From contig RQOL01000661.1 of the NCBI GenBank assembly GCA_013076295.1, forward strand, positions 27,329-91,328: a stretch of DNA of 64,000 nt, read 5' to 3'. How positions within the stretch are numbered: the stretch's first letter is position 1; each line of letters starts with the position of its first letter. Below, piece after piece: positions 44,640 through 54,866 of the stretch. The DNA is from Sanderia malayensis (lineage: Eukaryota > Cnidaria > Scyphozoa > Semaeostomeae > Pelagiidae). The translations under genes and the position numbers were made by a program. The notes under the pieces are model-generated. The model saw nothing but the letters and a program-made list of their open reading frames with translations. It did not search any database and was not told the origin of the DNA.

Positions 44640-46327
44640 AGACTAAGCTGCAAGGTATCATGTTTTCCGAATTCACCTGAGGCTTATACTTTTAAGTCTC
44701 TAACAAACAGGAATTATTTGAGATATGTAATGAAATTAAAAAATGGGAGAGGTCAGAAGTAGTAGCTGGTAAATAAAAAGCTACTGTCAAATTATGAATA
44801 GTAAATGCTTAAACGATTAAAACTAAGGCTTGGTTTTTATATATCGAAACTGTCAGCCACTGTTGCCGCTCAACATGTTCTCAAATAAACTGTGTATGTG
44901 CCATGATATGCACTCTTCAGGCTCATGCTATCACATTTGCACCTGAAAACAAAGAGTCTTGCTTTGATAAAATTCACGCCACCTCTGACAACAATAATAT
45001 CTCATATCTGCACCCTAGGGACAGATGTTTCTATAATCAAAATTTTGACTAAAACAGCAAAATGAAGATCAAAATCAACATGATGGTATAATTTGTTTCT
45101 CATCCATTGTGTGGTATTTCTGTAAGCAGCCAGTGCACCATTAGGTCTTTCAGACCCTGTTTTACAGTATGTATATTATTACATGAACATGATATCAAAG
45201 TAAAATGAATATGAAGAAAGTACCATATGCTGGAGAGAAAGTATTTTCACTGCAGTCTTTTGTAAAAATAAAACTGGGTCACATGCTACACAATGGCCAA
45301 TATCTGTAAGAAACTGCCTTGTGAAAACTCGGTTTGAAGATTCAGAGTAAACAAACTACATACAGTAAATAAAAGCCTGCCAATAGAACCACTACTTTTA
45401 GGAACTTCTACCCTAAAATCTCAACATTTTAGAATGCCCTGGTGAGGTTCAAACAACCTAGTTTTGTGCTGGCTCAACTGCAAATTTATCAAATTTTAAA
45501 GAGAATCACCTCATTAGACTGCCAGTCTGAAAATAACTTGCAATCTAATCCAGTTAAGTGCACACTGTAGGCCAATATCTGGAAAGGATCACACTGTTTT
45601 ACACACTACCTGACACTTGACTGGGTGGTTATTTTTAATCTACCGAGACCCCTGGATCAATTCAAGTTTATATTCATTGAGTCATTTCAAACCTTTGGCA
45701 AAAGACATTCCCAGGATGAAAGCAGAAACTTACATTGAATGTTTTATGCAATTTTTGGCAGGAAGCATTTGTAATGAAAATTATACAGTACAGGCTAAGG
45801 TGTAACTCAACCTTTTTTTTCCTGCTTTTTCATTCCTGAGAAAAAGAATTCTTGCTGAAAGAATTCTTTATCTTGCTTGCTGAAAGAATTTTTCCGGTAA
45901 AAGCACTAGCTTTTTCTTGCTCAAAGGATTATTTTTCTTGCGGAAAGAATTCAAGAATTCTTTCCGAGTTCTCAATTATTCTTTCTAAGTTAAGCTAAAC
46001 CTGGCCTGTACCATAACTATTTTATGCAAAGCTTTATTATTTTTGCAGTTTATTTCTGTCTAAAATTTTATCTAAATATACATGATGCCAAGAAGAACCA
46101 CTAGCTCATCCAGTACTTTTCGTTTGGTTTTCTTCTGAAGAATAAAAATTATATAGGAGCTGCAGTAAGTGCCTGAGTGAATCATGGATCCATAATATTG
46201 CCTTTCTTTTACTTGTTTCATGGCCTGTGATATATTATAATAATACAATCACAGGATGAAAGCATGTCTAAATAGATGTTTTATTGAACAGAGAAATAAA
46301 TTAAATTTAGGAATCAGCTTTTATTAC
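44640..46327. other. intergenic or intronic, no gene seen
   Basis: AT-rich. A patch at 45838-45990 repeats GAAAGAATTC/TTTCTTGC blocks in both orientations and could fold into hairpins. No supported coding frame. Confidence 0.4.
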
Positions 46328-47621
46328 CTTATTTTCATATAAATGCTGTGCATCTTGGTTGAGGTCATGTTCAGAATTTCCATCCATAAATGCCTGCTGG
46401 GTCATACTAACAGTTTCATTGTTGTCATCTGCAAGTACATTTCAATATTCTATAATTTCTTATAATTTGCTACATTATGACCTAGCCTTTATGTATATCT
46501 GAATCAGGGTGGATTGGGAATAGTTTGAATATCTAGAGGGTTGGCCTACCTTGTGCCTAGTAGGCTCCTATTGCCTTAGGCAGATCACGGGCATGGCTTA
46601 GGCTAGCATTACTTTAGGGTAGATCGCATGAGCTGACCTAGGTGTCAGTTTCCTGGCTTGATACTTTCATCCTACCAATCATATGCATCTTAGCCTAGCC
46701 TCTTGTCAGTTTTGAATGACAGGCCAGTGCTCTGTATATGAGGGTCTGTTTTATCAATATCCTTTCATTCTGTCTTTGTGCATTTGAATCAGCGATTTCC
46801 AAGTTTTTTGCTCCCACCCTCCACTCCCACTTTTGAATAAAACCTAACAAGATATCTTTGGTTAGTCTCTCCAATTATGAGATTATTTCTATTTTGAAAA
46901 TAATTGTATCATGTAGTTGTAATTAATTTGGTTAACAGTGTATTCAGAAGTTTAATTAATGAAATAAATCCGTGCATCAATTTTCTTAATTTTGTATATT
47001 GGGCATGTTTGGGTATACATATTCCCTATATGGTATAAGTTTGGGTGTATTTTTCCTAAATTTTGGTAAAAATTTGGGTCTACCCTTTTAACATTTTGGC
47101 ATAAGTTCAGGGTAAAGATTTTAGAACTTCGATGGCAGATGGCACGTCCCGCTCCTCCTTCATTTCAAGAAATTCTTTAAGACTATTGTAAGAAAACGTG
47201 ATTTTTTTCTGGTACAGTTAACAGTTTTGTTACAGTTTAGAGTTTCTTAATTTTTGACTGTTTTCAGAACTCAAAGTTTCTCACAATAGTTTCTTCGTTT
47301 TTTGAAGGGAACAGAAACATTTTGTAATTAACAGTTTTTAAATATATTTTGGCTATTTTTCAGCCTTTAGTTCAGGCCCACTTAAAAGCCTTTTAAGGAC
47401 TCATTAATAATGACTCTACTGTACTTACCTAAACTTAGGCCTAGGCCTTCTTCTAGCGAAGGTTCGTCAGCTGGATCTGGAAGATCTTCAATTTCGGTCA
47501 CCCTTGAAGATTCAGCTTCGCATGAAACATTTTCCAATCTCTTCTTAGCTCTCTTTGCTTGCCTGTATCTTCGCTTCTTAAGATGTTTATAATTGGAAGT
47601 GACAATCTTGTCTGAATTCAT
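46328..47621 (-). CDS. 5' part of unknown host gene, two exons
   Basis: Exon 1 (47621-47429) starts MNSDKIVTSNYKHLKKRRYR; it is strongly basic, then acidic (EDLPDPADEPSLEEGLGL). It ends at a GTAAGT donor in phase 1. Exon 2 (46428-46328) opens after TTGCAG in matching phase and encodes MTQQAFMDGNSEHDLNQDAQ up to a GTAATA donor. Later exons were not found downstream. The basic/acidic make-up suggests a nuclear protein; the family is not recognised. Confidence 0.45.
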
Positions 47622-48976
47622 CGTTTTCAGAGTCCAGCAGCAATGCAAATGCGATTCAAAGTTAGCTCTTTTCTTGGTCTGCCACCCTTTTCATGAAGCC
47701 TTTATGTGCCCGTCCAAAAGGAAATGGTGGGTGCCCCGCTAATTTTTGAAGCCCCCGTTCTTTAGGACCGTTGACCCTTGCTAGTTGATTTGATTTTGGT
47801 AACTTTGTGATGGAATTCATGGGAAGGGGTACTTGGATATGAAGATGAATCAATGTGAATTTGGACTTTTACAAATGGACCCAATCGCTTGAAAAGATTA
47901 TCAGGAATGTTGTGTGCCATATATTCCGTGTTGTGAATATCAAGAAATTTTAATCCCATCTGTAAGAATTTTATATTGATTTTCATAGCCCTCGGGGCGT
48001 TGTTTTTTTTTTCTAGTAAAATAATAGCTCTTGTTCCTTGTGAGAACCAAATAAAGTACCACCTGTTTCTTTCTAGCATATCAATGACCCTATTTGTCAA
48101 AATATAGCCCAAATATTGTACCCATGTGTAAAAAATTTCATAACTAAAACGACCACTCATATGACATGATCGTCACGTCCAGTATCAAAATCATATCATT
48201 AAGTCGCCCCCCCAAAGGGGTATTATTCATCTCTAAACAAATACTAAATATCCAGTATAATGTCGGTATACACGCTTTTTATTTTATAAGAAATACCATA
48301 AGCCTAGTACTAAAAGTTTTTTAAGTTTCTTATCTTTTTCCCTGTTAAAGACAATAGAACGAAAAATACTCTTTTGCTCTTTAATACCCGTCATGCTCTT
48401 TAAGAAATACTAGTTCTAGCTTCCTTGATAACTGGTTCCTTCTAAAAAGTGTGTGTATGTGATTTCATACCCTCCCGCTAATTGGGCCCCCAAGCGGAAC
48501 AGAATACCCACCTCCGCCAATTCTGACGCCCGGGAATTAGGTAGAGAATCAAACCCTTTTTAACCTACAATAAACATTCTCAGGAGCTAGGCAAATACGC
48601 GCACAAAAACTAAAGCAATGCGGACCTGGTTCTTCCTTTCAATGTGACCACACCTTATGATTCCTTCCACCCTTTTGCCTGGAAATAAAGGAGTTGACGA
48701 ATCCTCTGTTAGCACTTTAGCTACGGATGGGGGGAGGGGCTGTCAAACGGGATTTCTTTGGTTGTGATTAGGTTTTGTACTGTAACAAAATGAATTGAAA
48801 TGCAATGTCTTGCAGTGAAAATTTTTACAAATGACCCTCTCTAATAAACGTCCCTCTACAATAATTGTCCACTCAAAAATCAAAAATATTTAAAAAAAGG
48901 TTGGACGTAATATTAGTAATAGATCGGATACGCTATTTTCCTTCTGCAAAGAGTTATTCACGTTATTCACCAATGT
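47622..48976. other. intergenic, repetitive fragments
   Basis: A minus-strand frame at 48160-47762 and the overlapping LAGHPPFPFGRAHKGFMKRV piece have no recognisable domain. CCCC/GGGG patches near 48208-48225 and 48470-48540 look like eroded MITE ends. Confidence 0.35.
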
Positions 48977-49190
48977 TACCCTATTACACTTAATTGGGCC
49001 GCGTAATTAATTAAGACGGTCAAAATTAAGCCACGCATTAATTAAGCCGCGAAATTTACCTAAGTTATGACAAACATGTATTAATTACACTGCGAACATG
49101 TGTATTATAAATTAAGCTGCATTAAATTAAGCCGCATTCTTTGTTGTGCCGCTTAATTAAGTACGCAGCTTAACTCGGTGTAATAAGGTA
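48977..49190 (+). mobile_element. 214-bp MITE-like palindromic element
   Basis: Ends CCCTATTACAC and GTGTAATAAGG are inverted copies with one mismatch, flanked by TA. The interior alternates AATTAAGCCGC-type motifs on both strands, so nearly the whole element can fold back. Confidence 0.65.
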
Positions 49191-49482
49191 TGACCTTCAA
49201 GCTTCCATTACTAATTTCCTCTCCTTGGTCACGCCGGTGAATCGTTTATAATTTTTTTAAGCAGCAAGTTCTTCATAGATATGATAAGGAAAAGAGAACA
49301 AGTGTGTTACCAAAGGAGTTTAAAGGGTAAGCACCATCAAATTTGGGCATTTGAGATCAGAACTTTTTCAGTTTGACTTTTGCTTTGGCAAATGACACCC
49401 ACGATCCCTTAAAATACGGGGGTCTGGAATAAACAGTGTGGTTATAATGTGACTTGCCAAAATCCAAATGAAAAACTTAATG

Positions 49483-49655
49483 AGAGTGACAGATGATAAG
49501 AAATAAAGATATATTCCAGACATCACCGGCATTAAGCTTGCAATCATACAGAATATACGGGAGTGACAGATGATAAGAAGTGCAGATATATTCCAGAGAT
49601 CACCGGTATTAAGCTTGCAATCATATAGAATATACGGGAATGACAGATGATAAGA
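49483..49655 (+). repeat. 77-bp tandem repeat, 2.2 copies
   Basis: GAGTGACAGATGATAAGAA recurs at 49483, 49561 and 49638 (last copy with one change), with shared GATATATTCCAGA and ATTAAGCTTGCAATCATA between. Confidence 0.88.
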
Positions 49656-50401
49656 AATCTAATATTACTATTCTGCGATGTCACGTGACAGAGGCGAAAC
49701 TCTGGCCAAAACAATAGATTCGAGCCGAAACAATAGGTCGAACGCCTCAAAACAATGAGACGAAACGGCGAATCGGTGATCAATAAGGCTTTTTTGAATG
49801 GGGGCGCACAAGGTTGGCACTTGCATGGAAAGGCTCCATTTCTGGAGTAGGCAAAAGTTATCTATTTTTGGAAGCCTATTTTAAAAGAATGTTTGAGTTA
49901 TTCTATAAATTACTCCACTAATTGTGCTATCACGAAAAAACGACGGTTTACGCTGGCGAAACTTCCAAATTCGCGTCCCCGACTCCATTTTCGAAAAGAG
50001 TATTCGCTCTTCACGTGACGCGTTTCGCCTTTTGCTGCAATTTGATTGGCTCTTTCGCAACTTCACGTGAACAGTGACGCGTTTTTCGTTACCATGCAAA
50101 TTTGCCCTCGGCAGGCAGCAGGTACTTTTGGAGAAGACGCATGTTTTTGTTTTGTACACAAAAAGTGAGGTGGGCGCCTTTCAAAGTGTTTTACCAGCTG
50201 AATTATCTTTGTAAAGAGCTCTTAATTGTTTGAAAGACCCCTGGAGAGTTGCAGGAAAAAATGGAGAACACAGGTGATAGCTTCGTATTTTTTTAATGAA
50301 ATAGTTGCAGGTTTTGTTGTAGTAGGCGACCGCCATTGTTGCTTCTGCATGCTACAACGTTTAGGCCATGGTCAAAGTTTTGAATTTTTCCGGCCCTATT
50401 T

Positions 50402-51068
50402 GCACGATTTTCCCCATTTAAATTTTTGACAAGTGTTGTGTGATAACACAACTAAAATAATGTGTTGTTTTTTTTGTTTTTTTGTTGTTTTTTTACGATT
50501 TCCAACAAAGTTGCTTTTCACTCGGGAAGGAGCAATTTTTCACGCAACATGCGTTGTTTTTGCATTTGCAAAAATTCAATTTTAGCTTGCCACAATTGAT
50601 TATTTTTTACCCAAACACTTTCGATAATTGTTCCCCAACATATTACCTTCATGTTGGTGTTTTTTCAGTTCAACTGTGTCACTATTTGCCACGGTAAATA
50701 CTATTTTTACTTGCTAAAGTGTGTTCAGAGGTTTTGCTTTTTGCATGGCTCCAAAATTTCATTCAAACCACTTCCACTAAATGGTCTCTAAGAATTCAGT
50801 ATTATTTAGTTAAGAGATGAGACTATTTGCAACGTGTTCGCTGTTTCCTTAGCTACAGTTTGATATATTTTTTATCACAGATTGAGTTTAAAATTTCCAG
50901 GATGGGTTAGGTTTTTGAAAGTAACTATTTTTTTTCAAACTTCACACTGAAATTATCAACTTTCAGAAACGGCTTTCAGGGAGCAGCGTGGGCGCGGGGC
51001 TGTAGCTTGCTAGGGGGGAAGATTTGACCTCCCACCTTTACTTTCTTTAGAAATGTTACGTCATAGTA
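50402..51068. other. interior of copy C, no gene seen
   Basis: T-rich sequence with long runs of T at 50468-50500; nothing coding. Confidence 0.4.
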
Positions 51069-51646
51069 TGTATAGTGAGGTATGTATAGTAGGGTATTTA
51101 TAGTAGGGTATGCATAGTAGGGTATGTATAGTAGGGTATGTATGGTAGGGTATGTATAGTAGGGTATGTATAGTAGGGTATGTATAGTAGGGTATGTATT
51201 GTAGGGTATGTATTGTAGGGTATGTATTGTAGGGTATGTATTGTAGTGTAGGTATTGTAGGGTATGTATTGTAGGGTATGTGTTGTAGGGTATGTATTGT
51301 GGGGTATGTATTGTAGGGTATGTGTTGTATTGTATGTATTGTAGGGTATGTATTGTAGGATATGTATTGTAGGGTATGTATTGTAGGGTATGTATTGTGG
51401 GGTATGTATTGTAGGGTATGTGTTGTATTGTATGTATTGTAGGGTATGTATTGTAGGATATGTACTGTAGGGTATGTATTGAAGGGTAGGTATTGTAGGG
51501 TATGTATTGTAGGGTATGTATTGTAGGGTATGTATTGTAGGGTATGTATTGTAGGGTATGTATTGTAGGGTATGTATTGTAGGGTATGTATTGTAGGGTA
51601 TGCATGTAGGGTATGTATTGTAGGGTATGTGTTGTAGGGTATGTAT
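51069..51646 (+). repeat. minisatellite of ~14-bp GTAGGGTATGTATT units
   Basis: About 40 units; the left third has TATAGTAGGG variants, the rest TATTGTAGGG. Long frames on the minus strand (THTLQYIPYN repeats) are only translations of this array. Confidence 0.93.
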
Positions 51647-51882
51647 GTAGTATGTATGTATGTATGTATGTATGTATGTATGTATGTATGTATGTATGTA
51701 TGTATGTATGTAGGTATGTATGTATTTATGTATGTATGTAGGTATGTATGTATGTATGTATGTATGTATGTATGGGCATGAGCGGGAGCGAACCAGATTA
51801 GGCATTGTTTACTTGACAGACTCCGGGGAGGGAGCGAAGCGACCGAACCCGGCTCATGTATGTATGTATGTATGTATGTATG
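51646..51882 (+). repeat. TATG microsatellite, interrupted by 3' module of copy C
   Basis: (TATG)n at 51646-51773 and 51856-51882, with the GC-rich module 51774-51857 between. The Polinton-like element begins at its right edge. Confidence 0.9.
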
Positions 51883-51885
51883 AGT

Positions 51886-52140
51886 AGTATATATAGGCTA
51901 ACGATCATATGTAAATCTTTAATGTTTAAGAGCGGCGCGGTTTTTTAAATGTTTAAGAGCAGCGCGGTTTTTTAAATGTTTAAGAAAAGCCGCGGATTGT
52001 TAAATGTTTAAGTATAACGACCATATGTAAATCTTTAATGTTTAAGAGGAGCGCGGTTTTTTAAATGTTTAAGAAAAGCCGCGGATTGTGAAATGTTTAA
52101 GTATTTGGTGGGGTGGAATGTTAAATGTTTAAGCTTTGTG
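51886..52140 (+). repeat. terminal repeat region with TAAATGTTTAAG motifs
   Basis: AAATGTTTAAG-type motifs recur about eight times. A longer unit starting CGATCATATGTAAATC at 51901 recurs at about 52018, and GCGCGGTTTTTTAAATG and AAAGCCGCGGATTGT blocks alternate. This is probably the left terminal inverted repeat; its partner would lie beyond 64000. Confidence 0.6.
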
Positions 52141-52291
52141 TGGGTGTCGGATTAATTTGTTGGCAGAGGGCATTTGGTTTTTCCAGAAGCGTAAGATTAT
52201 TTTAAAGAAAAAAACATTTTCATACGAATTGAAAGTATATAAACCAGAAAAAGAGTGTAAAATGTAAAAGGAAAAGAAAAACGAGGTAAAA

Positions 52292-52597
52292 ATGGATATT
52301 GAATATGATAAAGCGGATACTCCAGAAGAGAGAGTAGAGAAAATATTTAAGAAAACAGCCGCAGCAATTAGAGAATTATTGAGTCAGAATGAAAGATTTA
52401 TAGAGTATGTTTGTGAAATAAATGCAGATACACGGGAAAATCTATGTAAACTCTATGATTTAAAGAAAGACTTTCATAAGCGTGGTTTTGACTGTAATTT
52501 TGAAGAACAAATGCATAACATAATAGATGAAATCGGAAATTGTTTTAAACGATTCCGAGCTGCAAATGTTGTGGACTATATCTACAACGGAGAATGA
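52292..52597 (+). CDS. small acidic/helical protein overlapping Fic gene
   Basis: 101 codons from ATG at 52292 (MDIEYDKADTPEERVEKIFK), helical, charged. Its last 24 codons overlap the Fic ORF in another frame. It could be an independent protein, or the N-terminal part of one Fic protein joined by a frameshift. No known domain. Confidence 0.5.
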   Translation: MDIEYDKADTPEERVEKIFKKTAAAIRELLSQNERFIEYVCEINADTRENLCKLYDLKKDFHKRGFDCNFEEQMHNIIDEIGNCFKRFRAANVVDYIYNGE

Positions 52598-53024
52598 AAT
52601 ATCGGATTTGAAAAGTGCTTTTATATATTTGAAAACATGTCGATCTTATTCAAGTTGGATAGATGTAGAAATGATAAAAGAAGCACATTCATATTTCATG
52701 GAAACAGAAAATGCGTCGATGTTTTCAAAAAAATGTAGATCTAGTAAATATAAAGGACAAATATATAAATATTGTCATCCAGATAGAATTGAAAGAGAGA
52801 TGGAAAAATTGATTTTGAAGCAGCGTAATTTGAGTGCGTGGGAATTTATAGCCCGGTTTTTATGGATTCATCCGTTTGCGGATGGAAATGGGAGACTTGC
52901 TAAATTATTGTATTATCATTTGACGAGTGAAATAAAAATATGGACAAATCAACAAGGATTTATTGAGAGATGTATAAATTTACAAAGAGAAATGCGAAAA
53001 GATGAAATGTTAATGTTTGAATAA
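52527..53024 (+). CDS. Fic-domain protein (AMP transferase type)
   Basis: 165 codons. The Fic core motif HPFADGNGR (115-123) is complete, including catalytic His115, the acidic Asp and the phosphate-binding GNGR. The upstream helix reads ISTTENEI, which resembles the N-terminal autoinhibitory motif (S/T)xxxE(G/N), with Glu and Asn kept and Ile in place of Ser/Thr. A flap-like segment precedes the motif. Fic enzymes transfer AMP or related groups to hydroxyl side chains of target proteins. Position at the left end of a virus-like element, before the structural genes, suggests a host-interaction role; the target is unknown. Catalytic residues look intact. Confidence 0.82.
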   Translation: MKSEIVLNDSELQMLWTISTTENEISDLKSAFIYLKTCRSYSSWIDVEMIKEAHSYFMETENASMFSKKCRSSKYKGQIYKYCHPDRIEREMEKLILKQRNLSAWEFIARFLWIHPFADGNGRLAKLLYYHLTSEIKIWTNQQGFIERCINLQREMRKDEMLMFE

Positions 53025-53097
53025 AAACTGATGTGTTTTGTAAAAAAAGATGAATAAAAAGCTTAAAAGAAATAACTAGATATATGTGTGAACAAAA

Positions 53098-54009
53098 ATG
53101 GCATTTCAAAATGGGGATTTGTTAATGTTAACGCATGAAGATAAAATGCGTAATTTGAATGCACAGATAAAAAATTTAGAATGGCAAAGGGATGTAGAAG
53201 CGGCCAGTCAAATTGCATTTGGAGTGCCTAATGTAAAAAAAGAGATGCAAAAAGAAGATAAAGAAGTCGGGAATAATTCAGAATTAATTGGAGAAATATT
53301 AGATGAACAGAAAAATGGAGATTTAAATGAAGTAAGAGTGAAACAGAAGATAGATAAGAGAACATTGAATGAGTTGCAGATAGAGCAAGAGAATTTGAAA
53401 GTACATGTAAATAAATTGAATGAGTTATTAGCGAGAAAAAAAGATAAGACGGAAGAGAGTGACATCAACGAGATACGATTTTTGGAGAATAAAGTAGCAG
53501 AAAATGAATTGAAGATAGTAAATTTAGAACAACAGCATTTATATATACAAAATGAGTATGGGAAGTTAATTTGGGTGATTGATAATGTCAAGAGAGAGAG
53601 AGAGCAAGCAGAAGTGGAGCATCACAAACTTCTCAGTCCGTTGATATATACACATCCGTACGGTTACAAAATTGGATTGCAATTGATGATAAATGGAGAG
53701 AAAGTGTGGGACACGTATGGAACCTATATAACTTTATATATGTTAGTGTATAAGGGAATGTACGATAATATATTAAAGTGGCCTATGAATAAGTCCGTAA
53801 AATTTAGTATAATTAATCAATATAATAGAAATCTAGATGTAAGTCAATATTTTAAAACAATTCAACCGCACATAACAGATGGATTTGAGAAACCAAAGGC
53901 GTTGAGAAATAAACCTACCGGAATTGTGCAAATGATGAAAATAAGCCAACTTTCTGATCCAGGATATATAGTTGATGATAAGATGTGTATAGAGTGTACA
54001 GTAGATTGA
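53098..54009 (+). CDS. coiled-coil TRAF (MATH)-domain protein
   Basis: 303 codons starting MAFQNGDLLM. Residues about 12-155 are charged heptad-like helix (NELQIEQENLKVHVNKLNEL), a predicted coiled coil. Residues 155-303 fit a TRAF-C/MATH domain: GKLIWVIDNV, SPLIYTHPYGYKIGLQLMIN (180-199), YGTYITLYMLVYKGMYDNIL, KWPMNKSVKFSIINQ, GFEKPKAL, TGIVQM and YIVDDKMCIECTVD at the C-terminus. The order SP.iYT..GYK, L...KG.YD.iL.WP and Y..DD...I...VD is diagnostic. Cellular TRAFs trimerise through the coil and bind TNF-receptor-type tails and adaptors. RING and TRAF zinc fingers are missing, so a decoy or adaptor role is plausible (inference). Confidence 0.82.
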   Translation: MAFQNGDLLMLTHEDKMRNLNAQIKNLEWQRDVEAASQIAFGVPNVKKEMQKEDKEVGNNSELIGEILDEQKNGDLNEVRVKQKIDKRTLNELQIEQENLKVHVNKLNELLARKKDKTEESDINEIRFLENKVAENELKIVNLEQQHLYIQNEYGKLIWVIDNVKREREQAEVEHHKLLSPLIYTHPYGYKIGLQLMINGEKVWDTYGTYITLYMLVYKGMYDNILKWPMNKSVKFSIINQYNRNLDVSQYFKTIQPHITDGFEKPKALRNKPTGIVQMMKISQLSDPGYIVDDKMCIECTVD

Positions 54010-54092
54010 AATGTAAAAAAAGAGACGATGATTGAAGTAATCAAGCGTATTTTATTCCTTGTACATGTCAAAAAAAATGAAATGAATAATGT

Positions 54093-54701
54093 TCAATAAT
54101 GGTTATTACAAATGTCATTGTATAGGTCTATATCAGACATATAGTGATCGCCATGCATTATGCGAAGTTGCTCTTTTTCAGTTTGAAACCAGCGTTGTGC
54201 AACATCAAATTGATTAAAGGAAAGGGCATTCTTTGATTCTTTATTTTCGGCAAAAGTAAATGATGGAGCATCAATTGAAGAGGAAGATGGTGTGCTGGAA
54301 TCAATAATGAACTCGTCATCTTCATTGCTGTAGTCGTCTGCAGGAACATAGGAAACATTAGTTACCTTGTTGTTTGCTGGTGGTTTGGGAAGCAAACTCC
54401 AATTGATAGGTGGTGCTGGTGCATCAAAGGCTCTTGTTGACGATTTTTCCTCAAACCAATAAGGATAAGTCAGAGTGGTGTGTCCACGGCTTTTAATTTC
54501 TTCTTCAAGTCGTTTGTGCAGGTCTTTGAAATGTTTTCGATAACATTCATTGCGATTCCAGCTATTGCAAATAAAGTTGTTATGTGCAATTGTTTTCGCT
54601 TTTACTCCGCTTAATTTTCCATAATATATACACATTAACCAGAAAGGTTTAGGCACGAATTTAACATCGGTGTAAGTAAACGAGTTCTTTGAATCAGCCA
54701 T
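54093..54701 (-). CDS. unknown viral protein with acidic Ser-rich middle
   Basis: I choose the ATG at 54701 (MADSKNSFTYTDVKF, 202 codons) because the upstream extension to 54887 runs into the inserted transposon's terminal repeat. Residues 1-95 form a folded, aromatic-rich domain (KPFWLMCIYYGKLSG, HNNFICNSWNRNECYRKHF); about 95-155 are proline-, serine- and aspartate-rich; the C-terminus is helical (RWFQTEKEQLRIMHG). Transcribed toward the TRAF-like gene, tail to tail. The family is not recognised. Confidence 0.55.
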   Translation of the reverse strand: MADSKNSFTYTDVKFVPKPFWLMCIYYGKLSGVKAKTIAHNNFICNSWNRNECYRKHFKDLHKRLEEEIKSRGHTTLTYPYWFEEKSSTRAFDAPAPPINWSLLPKPPANNKVTNVSYVPADDYSNEDDEFIIDSSTPSSSSIDAPSFTFAENKESKNALSFNQFDVAQRWFQTEKEQLRIMHGDHYMSDIDLYNDICNNHY

Positions 54702-54866
54702 CGTGAAATGAAGTGAAATAGAAAATCGAGATAGATAAAATTTATAGAAAAAGGAGTTGTTCATTTGCATAAAACTTAGATTATTGTGTGTAAAAAAGAA
54801 GGTCGAACTTTGGACGATTGAGCAATAAAAACTGGTTAAACAGGTTTTGATGAATAGGAAGCCAAA

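Larger units (their letters stand above)
49660..51857 (+). mobile_element. second copy (C) of promoter-like non-coding element
   Basis: The 5' 700 bases match copy B (TATTCTGCG, AACAATAGGTCGAACGCCTC, CACGTG 50012, ATTGG 50045, CACGTG 50064, ATGCAAAT 50094, CGCCATTGTTGCTTC). The 3' end at 51774-51857 matches the 3' module of copies A and B. The middle differs and holds two large simple arrays. No target duplication was found, because the right side is microsatellite. Confidence 0.6.

Noticed and set aside
51069..51646. Possible telomere-like array
   Set aside because: The unit GTAGGGTATGTATT is 14 bp and variable, not TTAGGG, and lies inside other sequence.
50976..51805. Long minus-strand frames of 209 and 235 codons with IHTLQYIPYNTYPT repeats
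   Set aside because: They are translations of the 14-bp minisatellite and the TATG array, which lack stops because of their period; no non-repeat coding content.
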